The notes under the pieces are model-generated. The model was not told the origin of the DNA, did no database searches, and was given only the letters and a program-made list of their open reading frames with translations. Both the position numbers and the translations under genes were made by a program. Positions 27,253-35,587 of a stretch of 64,000 nt of DNA are shown piece after piece (the stretch's first letter is position 1; each line of letters starts with the position of its first letter). This stretch comes from Flavobacteriales bacterium (GTDB taxonomy: Bacteria; Bacteroidota; Bacteroidia; Flavobacteriales_D; Sanyastnellaceae). The DNA lies in assembly GCA_018402085.1 (NCBI GenBank), contig JAGYJM010000002.1:3363501-3427500 (forward strand), in the 5' to 3' direction.

Positions 27253-28179
27253 ATGAAAGCTTTGAAATACATATTGCTCGCAGTCTGCGGGCTACCGGTA
27301 TCACTTCAGCTATCAGCGCAGCAAGATCCGATGTTCTCTCAGTACATGTACAACATGTTGACAGTGAACCCGGCATATGCGGGCAGTGCTGACGTGCTCA
27401 CCGCCAATGCACTGTATCGACATCAGTGGGTGGAGTTTGACGGTGCTCCCCGCACCCAGACGTTCACCATGCACGCGCCACTGCGAAGAGAAGCCCTGAG
27501 TGTGGGGGGCTCGGTGATCAACGACTCGCACGGTCCTATGCGCCAGACCATGGTGTTTGGTGACTTCAGCTATCGGATCTTCTTTGATCGCAGTAAGCTC
27601 GCTTTCGGCCTGAAGGCAGGGATCAACCTGCTGCAGGCCAACCTGCAGGATCTGAACCCGCTCGAAGACGGTGACCCGGCATTTGCCGAGAATATCAACA
27701 ATAAGCCCTTGCCGAACTTTGGTGCGGGCGTGATGTGGTACTCCGACCGGAGCTATATCGGATTGAGTGTGCCGAAGCTGCTGAACAACAAGATCATTGA
27801 CGGCAGCTTGCCCGATATGAATGACAATACCGAAAGGCAGCACCTTTTTCTGATTGCCGGAACAGTTATTGAAGTTAACAATTATCTGTACTTCAAGCCC
27901 TCGGCAGCCTTGCGTCTGGTGAATGGCGCACCGCCTTCGGTTGATGCGACGGCCAACTTTCTGCTGTATGAAAAGCTTTGGCTGGGCGCCATGTACCGCT
28001 GGCAGGAGTCGCTCGGGCTGCTCTTTCAGTACGAAATCAACAATCGCCTTCGCATAGGCTATGCCTATGACTACTCCATCACCGATATTGGCGACTACTC
28101 CAACGGAAGCCATGAAATCATGCTTGGTATGGACTTCGGCCGTAACGCCGGAGCCGACATCTCACCCCGATTTTTCTGA
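27253..28179 (+). CDS. PorP/SprF family T9SS membrane protein
   Basis: A 308-residue outer-membrane beta-barrel of the PorP/SprF family. Signal peptide ends LQLSAQ; the family opening QDPMFSQYMYNMLTVNPAYAGS and the RHQWVEFDGAPRTQTFTMHAP segment are clear, and it ends in an aromatic barrel strand (ISPRFF). Known relatives: PorP is a T9SS component, and SprF is needed for export of the SprB adhesin. The 8-bp gap behind the 31-repeat adhesin strongly suggests it is that protein's dedicated export or anchoring partner. It is a paralogue of the genes at 41067 and 53629. Confidence 0.93.
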   Translation: MKALKYILLAVCGLPVSLQLSAQQDPMFSQYMYNMLTVNPAYAGSADVLTANALYRHQWVEFDGAPRTQTFTMHAPLRREALSVGGSVINDSHGPMRQTMVFGDFSYRIFFDRSKLAFGLKAGINLLQANLQDLNPLEDGDPAFAENINNKPLPNFGAGVMWYSDRSYIGLSVPKLLNNKIIDGSLPDMNDNTERQHLFLIAGTVIEVNNYLYFKPSAALRLVNGAPPSVDATANFLLYEKLWLGAMYRWQESLGLLFQYEINNRLRIGYAYDYSITDIGDYSNGSHEIMLGMDFGRNAGADISPRFF

Positions 28180-28184
28180 TCGCT

Positions 28185-30374
28185 ATGAACGTCTGCCCCA
28201 TGAAACGCCATACCCTGATTATCGTATTACTGACCTTGTTAACATCCGGGCTTTTCAGCCCGCAAGCAAGCGCACAACGGTTTAAGTACAAACTCGCCGA
28301 CGAGCAATTTCGCGAATTTGACTTTCGCAAAGCCGCAGAGATTTATGAAGACATTCTCAAGAAAGAGCCCGGTGACACCCTGGCGCTGCGACGTGCGGGG
28401 CTCTCACGACTCAAGGTTGACGAGTTTGAGCAGGCCGAGAAGCATTTTTCCGCACTGGTGAATTCCGCGGATGAACCACGAGGCAGTGACTTTTTGAATT
28501 ACGCCTATGTGCTCAAAGTGCAGCAGAAGTACGACGCAGCAGTCATGGTATATGAGCGATACCTCGCGAAATATCCTGACCCCTATCTGAAAGGGTACAC
28601 AGAGGTTGACTGGACTGAGCGCATCGTTCGTGACAGCTCCCGCTTCTCTATCACCCCAACGGAGATTAACTCGCCACAATCAGATTTTGCACCCACGTTC
28701 ATAGAAGATAAGGTGGTGTTTTCAAGCGCACGAAAACAGGGGCGTGGAAAGCGCAACATTTACGCATGGACCGATCAATCTTACCTGAATCTTTTTGAGG
28801 CAACCGTTGATGCTGACAGCAACCTGGTGCGCCCGAAGGTTATGAAGATAAAGGCCAACACGCGGTATCACGAGGGCACAGTGACCTACGACCCGAAACA
28901 GCAGACCCTGTATTTTACCCGAAACAACTACCTCAAAGGCAAGAAACAAGATGATGGCGGGCGCCTGAACCTTGGTATATTCTTTACAGACTATGATGGC
29001 GATAAAATGGGGAAGCTGAAGTCGTTTCCTTTCAATGATCCTGCATACTCGGTAGGTCACCCGGTAATCAGTGCAGACGGTAAGGCCATGTACTTTGTAA
29101 GCGACATGCCCGGAGGACAAGGGGGCACGGATATTTACGTTTCATACCGCAACCTTGACTTCTGGAGTGAACCGCAGAACCTCGGACCTAAGATCAATAC
29201 GCCCGGCAATGAAATGTTTCCCTTTGTTGATGCTCAGGGAACCTTCTACTTTGCGTCAGACTGGCATCCGGGTCTTGGCGGACTCGATCTTTTCTACACA
29301 ATCATTGATGATGAAAGTGAACCGGTGCGCAACTTTGGCTATCCGGTGAATAGTTCGTACGATGACTTTGGAATCGTCTTGTACAATGACGGCCTTAGCG
29401 GATACCTGTCGAGTAACCGAACCGGTGGCAAAGGTGACGATGATATTTACCGCTTTGTGGTGAAGCCGGCAGAGATGATTCAGGTAAGTGGAAGGATCTA
29501 CGATCTCGCCACCGGAAGCCCGATTCCGAACGCCACCATACTTCTAAAAGACAAGTTCAACAATGAAGTACTTGAGGTTGTAGCGAATACTGACCTACAG
29601 GGGCGATACCGGTTTGAAGTTGACTACGACGAAAACTACACCATTATCGGTGTCAAGAATGGCTACTTTCAGAAAGAAGTCAAGATCAATAGCAGCGATA
29701 AGTCAGGCTATCTCGACCGGGTCGACCTCCCCATGACGGCGTATGAGTATGCCGCTGAAGGACGTGTTCTTTACGCCGATACCGGTGAGCCGGCAGACGG
29801 AGCAACGGTCATCCTGAAGAACCTCCAGGGTGAAGCACTGCAGGAGATGATTGCTGAAGATAACGGAGGCTATCACTTCGGACTCAAACCCGAGCAGCAG
29901 TATATTCTAGAGGCATACAAGGCCGGCTACCCGCCGCAAAGCATTGAACTCGATACGCGCGGCAAACCTGCCACGGTTATTTACAGTGATCTGCGGCTCT
30001 TCCCGCTTGAAGAAGGTGCGGTGGTGAGGCTTGACAATATCTACTACGATTACGACAAGTGGGACATACGACCGGATGCAGAGCGTGAGTTGAATCGCCT
30101 GGTGAAGCTAATGGACGAGAACCCCACGATGCGCATTGAGCTGCGTTCGCACACTGATGCACGCGGTACAGACGGCTACAATAAACGCCTCTCAGAACGG
30201 AGGGCGCGAGCAGCGGTTGACTATCTGATCAGCAAAGGAATCGCTAAAGGTCGCCTTGAAGCCGGAGGCTACGGCGAAACGATCTTGCTTAACGAATGTG
30301 ATAATGGCGTTGAATGCCCGGAGAAGGAACACCAGGAAAACCGCCGTACAGAATTCAGAATCCTAAAGCTCTAG
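28185..30374 (+). CDS. PorE-like OmpA-family protein (TPR, PD40 propeller, regulatory domain, OmpA)
   Basis: A 729-residue protein with the PorE domain order: signal peptide (from 28185, or from ATG 28200, ending ASAQ), TPR region (about 25-140, FRKAAEIYEDILKKEPGD), WD40-like PD40 beta-propeller (about 160-420, motifs such as SADGKAMYFVSDMPGG and FASDWHPGLGGLDLF), carboxypeptidase-regulatory-like domains (about 430-610), and a C-terminal OmpA peptidoglycan-binding domain (about 615-729, RSHTDARGTDGYNKRLSERR). PorE is known to tether the type IX machine to peptidoglycan. Placed 5 bp after the SprF-like gene, this probably anchors the adhesin complex. A palindrome element lies in its signal-peptide codons. 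Confidence 0.92.
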   Translation: MNVCPMKRHTLIIVLLTLLTSGLFSPQASAQRFKYKLADEQFREFDFRKAAEIYEDILKKEPGDTLALRRAGLSRLKVDEFEQAEKHFSALVNSADEPRGSDFLNYAYVLKVQQKYDAAVMVYERYLAKYPDPYLKGYTEVDWTERIVRDSSRFSITPTEINSPQSDFAPTFIEDKVVFSSARKQGRGKRNIYAWTDQSYLNLFEATVDADSNLVRPKVMKIKANTRYHEGTVTYDPKQQTLYFTRNNYLKGKKQDDGGRLNLGIFFTDYDGDKMGKLKSFPFNDPAYSVGHPVISADGKAMYFVSDMPGGQGGTDIYVSYRNLDFWSEPQNLGPKINTPGNEMFPFVDAQGTFYFASDWHPGLGGLDLFYTIIDDESEPVRNFGYPVNSSYDDFGIVLYNDGLSGYLSSNRTGGKGDDDIYRFVVKPAEMIQVSGRIYDLATGSPIPNATILLKDKFNNEVLEVVANTDLQGRYRFEVDYDENYTIIGVKNGYFQKEVKINSSDKSGYLDRVDLPMTAYEYAAEGRVLYADTGEPADGATVILKNLQGEALQEMIAEDNGGYHFGLKPEQQYILEAYKAGYPPQSIELDTRGKPATVIYSDLRLFPLEEGAVVRLDNIYYDYDKWDIRPDAERELNRLVKLMDENPTMRIELRSHTDARGTDGYNKRLSERRARAAVDYLISKGIAKGRLEAGGYGETILLNECDNGVECPEKEHQENRRTEFRILKL
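28242..28262 (+). repeat. Palindromic element, stem CGGGCT (in signal-peptide codons)
   Basis: Flank ACATC, stem CGGGCT, loop TTTC, return AGCCCG. It encodes TSGLFSP in the signal peptide of the PorE-like protein. Confidence 0.82.
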
Positions 30375-30380
30375 TGGCAG

Positions 30381-30409
30381 AAAAGCCCCGGAAATTTCCG
30401 GGGCTTTTT
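30381..30409. terminator. Bidirectional terminator
   Basis: Stem AAAAGCCCCGGAAA pairing with TTTCCGGGGCTTTT with no unpaired loop beyond AT, 6 bp after the PorE-like stop. It has T-runs on both strands and so can serve the convergent DUF4412 gene too. Confidence 0.88.
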
Positions 30410-30449
30410 GCTGAGTCGCACACAAATAGCTCAGTTTAAGAGGTGAAGG

Positions 30450-31400
30450 TTAACGACTGCCGCCAAGCGACATGGTTTCGTAACCTTCGGTTGAGATGGT
30501 ATTTGCTTTATTCATGTCGATCGAGGTGACCTGCATGGTGGTTGACTCTCCGTCTTTTTTTGATTGAGCGACCATTTCCATCATCGTGCCTTCGGGCATG
30601 CCCTCAAACTCGTTGCCTTGCTCTTTCTGTTGCTCGCGCATGGCCATGAAGCCTTTGTAGATGTCAACGTCTACATCACCCATCCAGTATTGATAGGTCA
30701 TGTCGTCGTCTTCAGCCGTGTACTCTTCGCAGGTATATCCGAGAATTTCTTTTGTACGGCCTGTCTTGGTGAAATTCATCGACTGAAAGTCTTCAGCCTC
30801 TTCGTCGTTCTGGTCGTAGGCAGCCGGGTCAAACTTCGTGACCATGGCCATTTTACGACCTCCGGCATCGGTGAGCATCACCATGTAATTTTCATCCATA
30901 TCCATGATCATGTCCATGTCTGTGCCTTCCATGGTCACGCGCATACAGATATGCGGATGGTCATCGGCAAAGAGAATATCCATGTTCTGCACCATGTCTT
31001 GTTTGCCTTTCTTATCGTAGATGGTGGTGCGCATTGTTACCGACTGGTCAAAGCTGTAGGATGGCTTGAGATTGACGTCGCTTCCTCCAAAGAAGGCATT
31101 CGTCATTGCGTTTTCGGCCTGCTGTGTAGCTTCATCGTCAGCCGCATTCTCTTTGACCTCAGCCTCGCCGGCGTCTTCCTTGTTCTTGTCGTTTTTGTTC
31201 TTCCGCTTGAAAAGTCCTTCAATTGCGTCAAGTCCGCTATCGATCCCCTGATCAATCTTTCGGTCAACCCGATTGTTGGCTTTTTGCTCAGCACGGTCTT
31301 TGGCGCGATCTTGTATTTGCGCATCCGCCGCTTCTGCGGCGAAAACCAGCATCAAAACAGTAAGAAGTCGTGTAATCATCTTCATGGCAGTCAATTTCAT
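30450..31400 (-). CDS. DUF4412 secreted protein
   Basis: A 316-residue protein; the signal peptide is best from ATG 31385 (MKMITRLLTVLMLVF, cleavage after AADAQ), though 31400 is also possible. A highly charged segment (about 30-90, many K, D, E and N) is followed by a DUF4412 domain, which has long methionine- and aspartate-rich beta strands (VTMEGTDMDMIMDMDENYMV) and a GYTCEEYTAEDDDMTYQYW region. DUF4412 proteins are periplasmic or surface proteins of unknown function. A perfect palindrome element covers the signal cleavage codons (31321-31341) and another lies just upstream (31424-31444). Confidence 0.85.
   Translation of the reverse strand: MKLTAMKMITRLLTVLMLVFAAEAADAQIQDRAKDRAEQKANNRVDRKIDQGIDSGLDAIEGLFKRKNKNDKNKEDAGEAEVKENAADDEATQQAENAMTNAFFGGSDVNLKPSYSFDQSVTMRTTIYDKKGKQDMVQNMDILFADDHPHICMRVTMEGTDMDMIMDMDENYMVMLTDAGGRKMAMVTKFDPAAYDQNDEEAEDFQSMNFTKTGRTKEILGYTCEEYTAEDDDMTYQYWMGDVDVDIYKGFMAMREQQKEQGNEFEGMPEGTMMEMVAQSKKDGESTTMQVTSIDMNKANTISTEGYETMSLGGSR
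31321..31341 (+). repeat. Palindromic element, stem CGCCGC (in DUF4412 gene)
   Basis: Flank GCATC, stem CGCCGC, loop TTCT, return GCGGCG. It is identical over 21 nt to the two copies in the adhesin gene. On the coding strand it gives AAEAADA at the signal-peptide cleavage region. Confidence 0.88.
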
Positions 31401-31423
31401 ATTCGAAAGTAACTTGCCTTATT

Positions 31424-31444
31424 CGGCCTGAAAAGGCCGGATGA
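31424..31444 (-). repeat. Palindromic element, stem CGGCCT (upstream of DUF4412 gene)
   Basis: Minus strand: flank TCATC, stem CGGCCT, loop TTTC, return AGGCCG. The hairpin is identical to the copy at 45899-45919; both lie about 25 bp upstream of leftward genes for exported proteins. Confidence 0.85.
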
Positions 31445-31485
31445 GTAACTGGTAGATCTGACGAGTAATTGGTAACCCGGCGTTG

Positions 31486-32220
31486 TCAGCGTGTAAAGAG
31501 CTGCATCAAGCTGTCTTTGCGGCTGCGTGATACCGGCACCTGGGTATCGTCTTCAAGCACGAGGTAGCCTCCGCTGCCTTTCACGTATTGCTTGATGAAG
31601 TTGAGATTGATGATGTGCGAATGATGCACGCGAAAGAAACCGCGTCCGTCAAGCATTTCTTCGATCTCTTTGAGGGTTCTGCTCACCAGTATTTTCTTTC
31701 GGGCACGGAAGTAGACCATGGTATAATTCGAGTGCGACTCGCAATGGGTTATTTCTTCAGGAGAAACGAATTCGAGGCCCTCGGAAGACGGCAGTGCAAT
31801 TTTGTTAAAGCTTTTGCCGTCAAGGCGGTTGAAGAGGATGTCAAGCTGGGCTTCAGTAATGCCTCCTGCCTGCTGCCGGTATTTGTCTACCGCATGTTGC
31901 ACGTCTTCGCTGCTGATTGGTTTCAGCAGGTAGTCAATGGCGCTGTACTGGAAGGCCTTCAGGGCAAACTCGTCGTATGCTGTGGTGAAAACGACTCCGA
32001 AGTCAGGGCTTTTCAGAGACTTCAACAGCTCGAAACCGTTCAGTTTCGGCATTTCAATATCCAGGAACAGCAGGTCAGGCTTCAGTTCAGCCAGCGCATC
32101 ACGACCGGAGACCGGGTCGTTGTAAACGCCCACCACTTCGAGAGCAGGGAGGTGCCGCTCTATTTCATACTGAAGTGTAGCAGAACAGTGTTTTTCGTCG
32201 TCAATAATTACAGTACGCAT
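31486..32220 (-). CDS. LytTR-family response regulator
   Basis: A 244-residue response regulator: receiver domain (about 1-115) with acidic pair D7-D8, phospho-acceptor D54 (LLFLDIEMPKLNG), and T/K positions in FTTAYDEF and DYLLKPIS. The C-terminal LytTR DNA-binding domain (about 145-244) has CESHSNYTMVYF and FFRVHHSHIINLNFIKQY. It acts on transcription in response to the sensor kinase encoded 12 bp upstream on the same strand. Its targets are not evident in the window. Confidence 0.94.
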   Translation of the reverse strand: MRTVIIDDEKHCSATLQYEIERHLPALEVVGVYNDPVSGRDALAELKPDLLFLDIEMPKLNGFELLKSLKSPDFGVVFTTAYDEFALKAFQYSAIDYLLKPISSEDVQHAVDKYRQQAGGITEAQLDILFNRLDGKSFNKIALPSSEGLEFVSPEEITHCESHSNYTMVYFRARKKILVSRTLKEIEEMLDGRGFFRVHHSHIINLNFIKQYVKGSGGYLVLEDDTQVPVSRSRKDSLMQLFTR

Positions 32221-32232
32221 AGTCTGAGTAGT

Positions 32233-35200
32233 TTAAAGCGGAATTCGAATTCTTACGAGTGTTCCGGAGGGAGAGCCGGTTGCAGAGGTCAGGTCGAACA
32301 CCTCCAGCCGGCGTCCGCCTTCGCCGCTTTGCTTCATGTGGGTAAGGCGGTTCCTTGTAATATCCATTCCCATGCTCTTTTCACGGGTGGCTGATTTTGA
32401 CTTCAATGCCGCGGCGCATTCCCTCCCGATGCCGTCGTCTTCGACTTCACAAATTAGGTCGTTGTTTTCAATCGCGACGGAAACCCGCAGGTTGCCTTGT
32501 CCTTCTTTATGAAGCAATCCGTGCCAGATGGCATTCTCGACGAAGGGCTGGATGACCATAGGGGGCACCTCGATGAACTCGGTTTGCACGGTTTCATCTA
32601 CCTTCAGGCGGAAGTTGAATTGCTGGTCAAAGCGCAGGGCTTCAAGTTCAACATAGAGTCGCAGTGCTTCGAGCTCATTCGACAGCGGGATGACTTCCGA
32701 CTTGCTATTCGAGAGGATCAGCCGGATGAGGCGGCTGAACTTTGTAAGGTAGTCGCTCGCCTGCTCGGTTTCGTTGTTGATGATGAAAAACTTGATACTG
32801 TTGAGGCAGTTGAAGAGAAAGTGCGGATTCATCTGGGCGCGGAGCGCACTCATTTCGACTTCGGCCAGCTTACGGTTGTACTCGGTTTGCAGCGACTCGC
32901 GCTCGCGGATGTTGTGCACCCTTCGTCGGTAGGCGAGGTAGATCAGGAAGGCAACGAAGACCACGGCTATCATCTGAAACCAGGTTTCCATCCAGAGCGG
33001 ACGAATGATATCAATATCAATAGTGAGCGGCTCGCGCATTCTTTCTCCCTGCTGATTTGCAGCGCTGAGTTGCACTGTAAAATCTGCTCCGACCATTGAT
33101 GAAAAGAGGAGCTTCGGGTCTCGAAGGTCAATCCAGTCGCCGTCATTGATGCGGTATGCGTATTGGTAAGATCGCGGTTTGGTGAATCCGATCGCGCGAA
33201 ATCCGAGCTCAAGGCTCTGGCCGTAGGGCACGCTGAGCATCCCGCGCTTTTGCGCGGCAACAGGCTCACCCTGTATGCGGCACTCGGTCAGAACGAGGTT
33301 TTCAGGAACGGGGTTCGCAGTGAGCGCCTCCGGTGACACCCAGCCGAGGCCGCGTGCGTAGCTGATGACGACGCGACCATCCGAAAGTGCGCTGATCTCG
33401 TCATTGCCGATGCTCACGTAGCGCAAGCCGTCGATTTCACTGTAGATGTTGAGCGGGTTGGGGTTGCGGGCATCAAATGAGAAGAGGCCGTAGTCTGTGA
33501 TGCCCCACACGCGCCCCTCGGTATCCAAGGCCATTTCAGCGACGCGCATATTGGGCAGACCCTGTTTGCGGCCGTAAATGTTGCTCTCAAAGGTATTCGT
33601 CGAGAAGGTGTAAAGCCCCTCGTCTTTAGTGCCGCAGAACAGCAGGGTGTCACTTACCGCGAGCGACTCAAGCACGAGGCGACCGAGCGTGGCGTAATCC
33701 GGACTCAGCTCTCCGAGGTGGGTAAGCCGGTTGTCACGCCAGCGATATACCCCGTAAGTGGAGGCAATCCAGACATCTCCGTTGTCAGCGACGTCGATCT
33801 CGAAGACCAGGTTGCTGCCGTCAGCCGGGCCTTCTTCGTGGAGCCACCAGGTGTCAGCTTTTCCGGTAGAGAGGTGATAGCGACCGAAGAGGTTGTTATC
33901 GGTACCAAACCAGATCACCTCACCGTCAAGGCGGATGGTATTCACCGCACCGCTCACTCCGGGGTAGCCTTCTGCCTTATAAATGTTGAAGAGTATATCA
34001 GCGCGGCCGCTGACCGGATCGAGCGCCCAGATTTTAGCGCGACACATCACGAAGACACGTCCGTCTGGTCCGGCACAGAGCTCAACGGCAGATAGGGCTT
34101 CAGTACTTATTTCGCGTGATGATTCACCAATGTCTTCAGCAGTGCCGATGAAGTCGATGAATGCTCCTGTATCCTTGTCAAGCCTCATGACACCGGGGCC
34201 GGCGTTCGTGGCCACCAGCAAGTAGTTGCCGGAGATGGCCGCCTGCTTCAGTGAGTACGTCCGTGTATTGGTAGCACCTTCGGCGAGGCCGTACGAAGTG
34301 TAGTCGATTTGGAACAGGCGCTCATTGAGCAGGCTCAGACCCTGGGCCATAGCGGCCCACAGGTTATTGCGGCTGTCAACGAAGACTTCCCGGGCGCTGA
34401 TGTAGAAGATTGAATGGGGGTCGCTTTCGTCGTGTTCAAAGAAGGCGTATTCGGCTGTTTCGGGGTTGTATACGCCCAGGCCTTTGTCAGCCGAGGCAAT
34501 CCAGTAGCCACCCTTTTTGCGGGGCACAAAACTGCGAACGGAGTTGCTGTTGTAATCTGTTGTGTCTTCAAAGTTGAAGTGGTGCCTGGTCAGAAAACGG
34601 TCTTCGTCAGGATTATACAACACTGTACCATCGCCCCAGGTGCCGATCATCAGGGTGTCACCGTGCCATTCGAGGGCCTCGTAATAGCGGCCTGTTTTAA
34701 AAAGACGGTTTTCATAGAAGTGTTCGGTTACGGTAGCTGAGTCTCCTCGAAGGTCAATGAATTGCAGTTCGCGGCTGAGACCCCACCAGGTGCCCTTCTC
34801 TTTGCCGGCCTCGAGGTCGACGAGCGAGATGAGTTTGTCGTGTTCAATCGGTCTCTCTTCGAGGGTATTCAAGTTGAGCCGTGTCAGCCCACCTTTGTAG
34901 AGAACGCCTCTGCGATATGAGATGAGCACGGTAGAATCGCTTTCCTGGTCGATATCAAAGCACGAGCGGTATTCAATGCTGTCAGAAGCGATCGCAGTCA
35001 GGTCAGTGAACTGATCTGTCATCGGGTCGTAGACGCATGCGCCGTTGCGATAGGTGCCCACGACAAGCCGTCCGTCAGAAAGCGGGTGTAGCGCGGAGAT
35101 AAAATTGCCAGCCACCGCGTGATCACCGTCGTCTTTGAGGTATTGCCTGAAGGTAACGCCATCAAAGCGGTTCAGTCCTTCTTGCGTTCCCACCCAGATA

Positions 35201-35352
35201 AAACCGCTGGCATCTTCGGTGATGACGTTGATTTGCCTGGAAGTCAGCCCCTCAGCCACCTGATAGTTGATGAATTGTCCTTCAAGCACCTGACCATACG
35301 AGGCGAAGGTGCAGCACACAGCGAACAGAAATGCACTGAAGAACTTAGACAT
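32233..35352 (-). CDS. Two-component sensor kinase with beta-propeller input (LytS/His_kinase type)
   Basis: A 1039-residue sensor. A signal peptide is followed by a periplasmic seven-bladed propeller pair of two-component-regulator repeats (for example DASGFIWVGTQEGLNRFDG, DNGDVWIASTYGVYRW; about 30-690), a Y_Y_Y domain (about 690-785), one transmembrane helix (MIAVVFVAFLIYLAY), a short coiled coil, then a His_kinase domain with H844 in MRAQMNPHFLFN context and an ATPase domain (FVENAIWHGLLHKE, DDGIGREC). It signals to the adjacent LytTR regulator. The system resembles hybrid polysaccharide sensors but lacks a fused regulator. The ligand is unknown. A palindrome copy lies inside it (33237-33257). 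Confidence 0.93.
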   Translation of the reverse strand: MSKFFSAFLFAVCCTFASYGQVLEGQFINYQVAEGLTSRQINVITEDASGFIWVGTQEGLNRFDGVTFRQYLKDDGDHAVAGNFISALHPLSDGRLVVGTYRNGACVYDPMTDQFTDLTAIASDSIEYRSCFDIDQESDSTVLISYRRGVLYKGGLTRLNLNTLEERPIEHDKLISLVDLEAGKEKGTWWGLSRELQFIDLRGDSATVTEHFYENRLFKTGRYYEALEWHGDTLMIGTWGDGTVLYNPDEDRFLTRHHFNFEDTTDYNSNSVRSFVPRKKGGYWIASADKGLGVYNPETAEYAFFEHDESDPHSIFYISAREVFVDSRNNLWAAMAQGLSLLNERLFQIDYTSYGLAEGATNTRTYSLKQAAISGNYLLVATNAGPGVMRLDKDTGAFIDFIGTAEDIGESSREISTEALSAVELCAGPDGRVFVMCRAKIWALDPVSGRADILFNIYKAEGYPGVSGAVNTIRLDGEVIWFGTDNNLFGRYHLSTGKADTWWLHEEGPADGSNLVFEIDVADNGDVWIASTYGVYRWRDNRLTHLGELSPDYATLGRLVLESLAVSDTLLFCGTKDEGLYTFSTNTFESNIYGRKQGLPNMRVAEMALDTEGRVWGITDYGLFSFDARNPNPLNIYSEIDGLRYVSIGNDEISALSDGRVVISYARGLGWVSPEALTANPVPENLVLTECRIQGEPVAAQKRGMLSVPYGQSLELGFRAIGFTKPRSYQYAYRINDGDWIDLRDPKLLFSSMVGADFTVQLSAANQQGERMREPLTIDIDIIRPLWMETWFQMIAVVFVAFLIYLAYRRRVHNIRERESLQTEYNRKLAEVEMSALRAQMNPHFLFNCLNSIKFFIINNETEQASDYLTKFSRLIRLILSNSKSEVIPLSNELEALRLYVELEALRFDQQFNFRLKVDETVQTEFIEVPPMVIQPFVENAIWHGLLHKEGQGNLRVSVAIENNDLICEVEDDGIGRECAAALKSKSATREKSMGMDITRNRLTHMKQSGEGGRRLEVFDLTSATGSPSGTLVRIRIPL
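33237..33257 (+). repeat. Palindromic element, stem CCGCGC (in sensor kinase gene)
   Basis: Flank GCATC, stem CCGCGC, loop TTTT, return GCGCGG. The coding strand gives AAQKRGM, a different reading frame from the AAEAADA copies. Confidence 0.83.
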
Positions 35353-35448
35353 AACCTACGAAAATAAGGATGCTTTAGCGCGCAGGGCAACTTTGAATGA
35401 GTAACTCGTTGTTTCTTCGGTGCAAATGGACAGAATCACCTGAAAAAC

Positions 35449-35478
35449 AGAAGCGGCAGCACCCATGCCGCCGCTTCT
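35449..35478 (-). terminator. Terminator after the RNA methyltransferase gene
   Basis: A 9-bp perfect stem AGAAGCGGC/GCCGCTTCT with a 12-nt loop, followed on the minus strand by GTTTTTC. It lies about 110 bp past the methyltransferase stop and before the sensor kinase start at 35352. Confidence 0.75.
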
Positions 35479-35587
35479 CCTCTTACAGTCACCCGGAACG
35501 AACCGCCACGTTTGGCGTGTATCCGAAGCGAATGTAAGTTCGGATGGCAGCGGTTTGACAAGCGATTTACGGATGCGGCGATTCACT

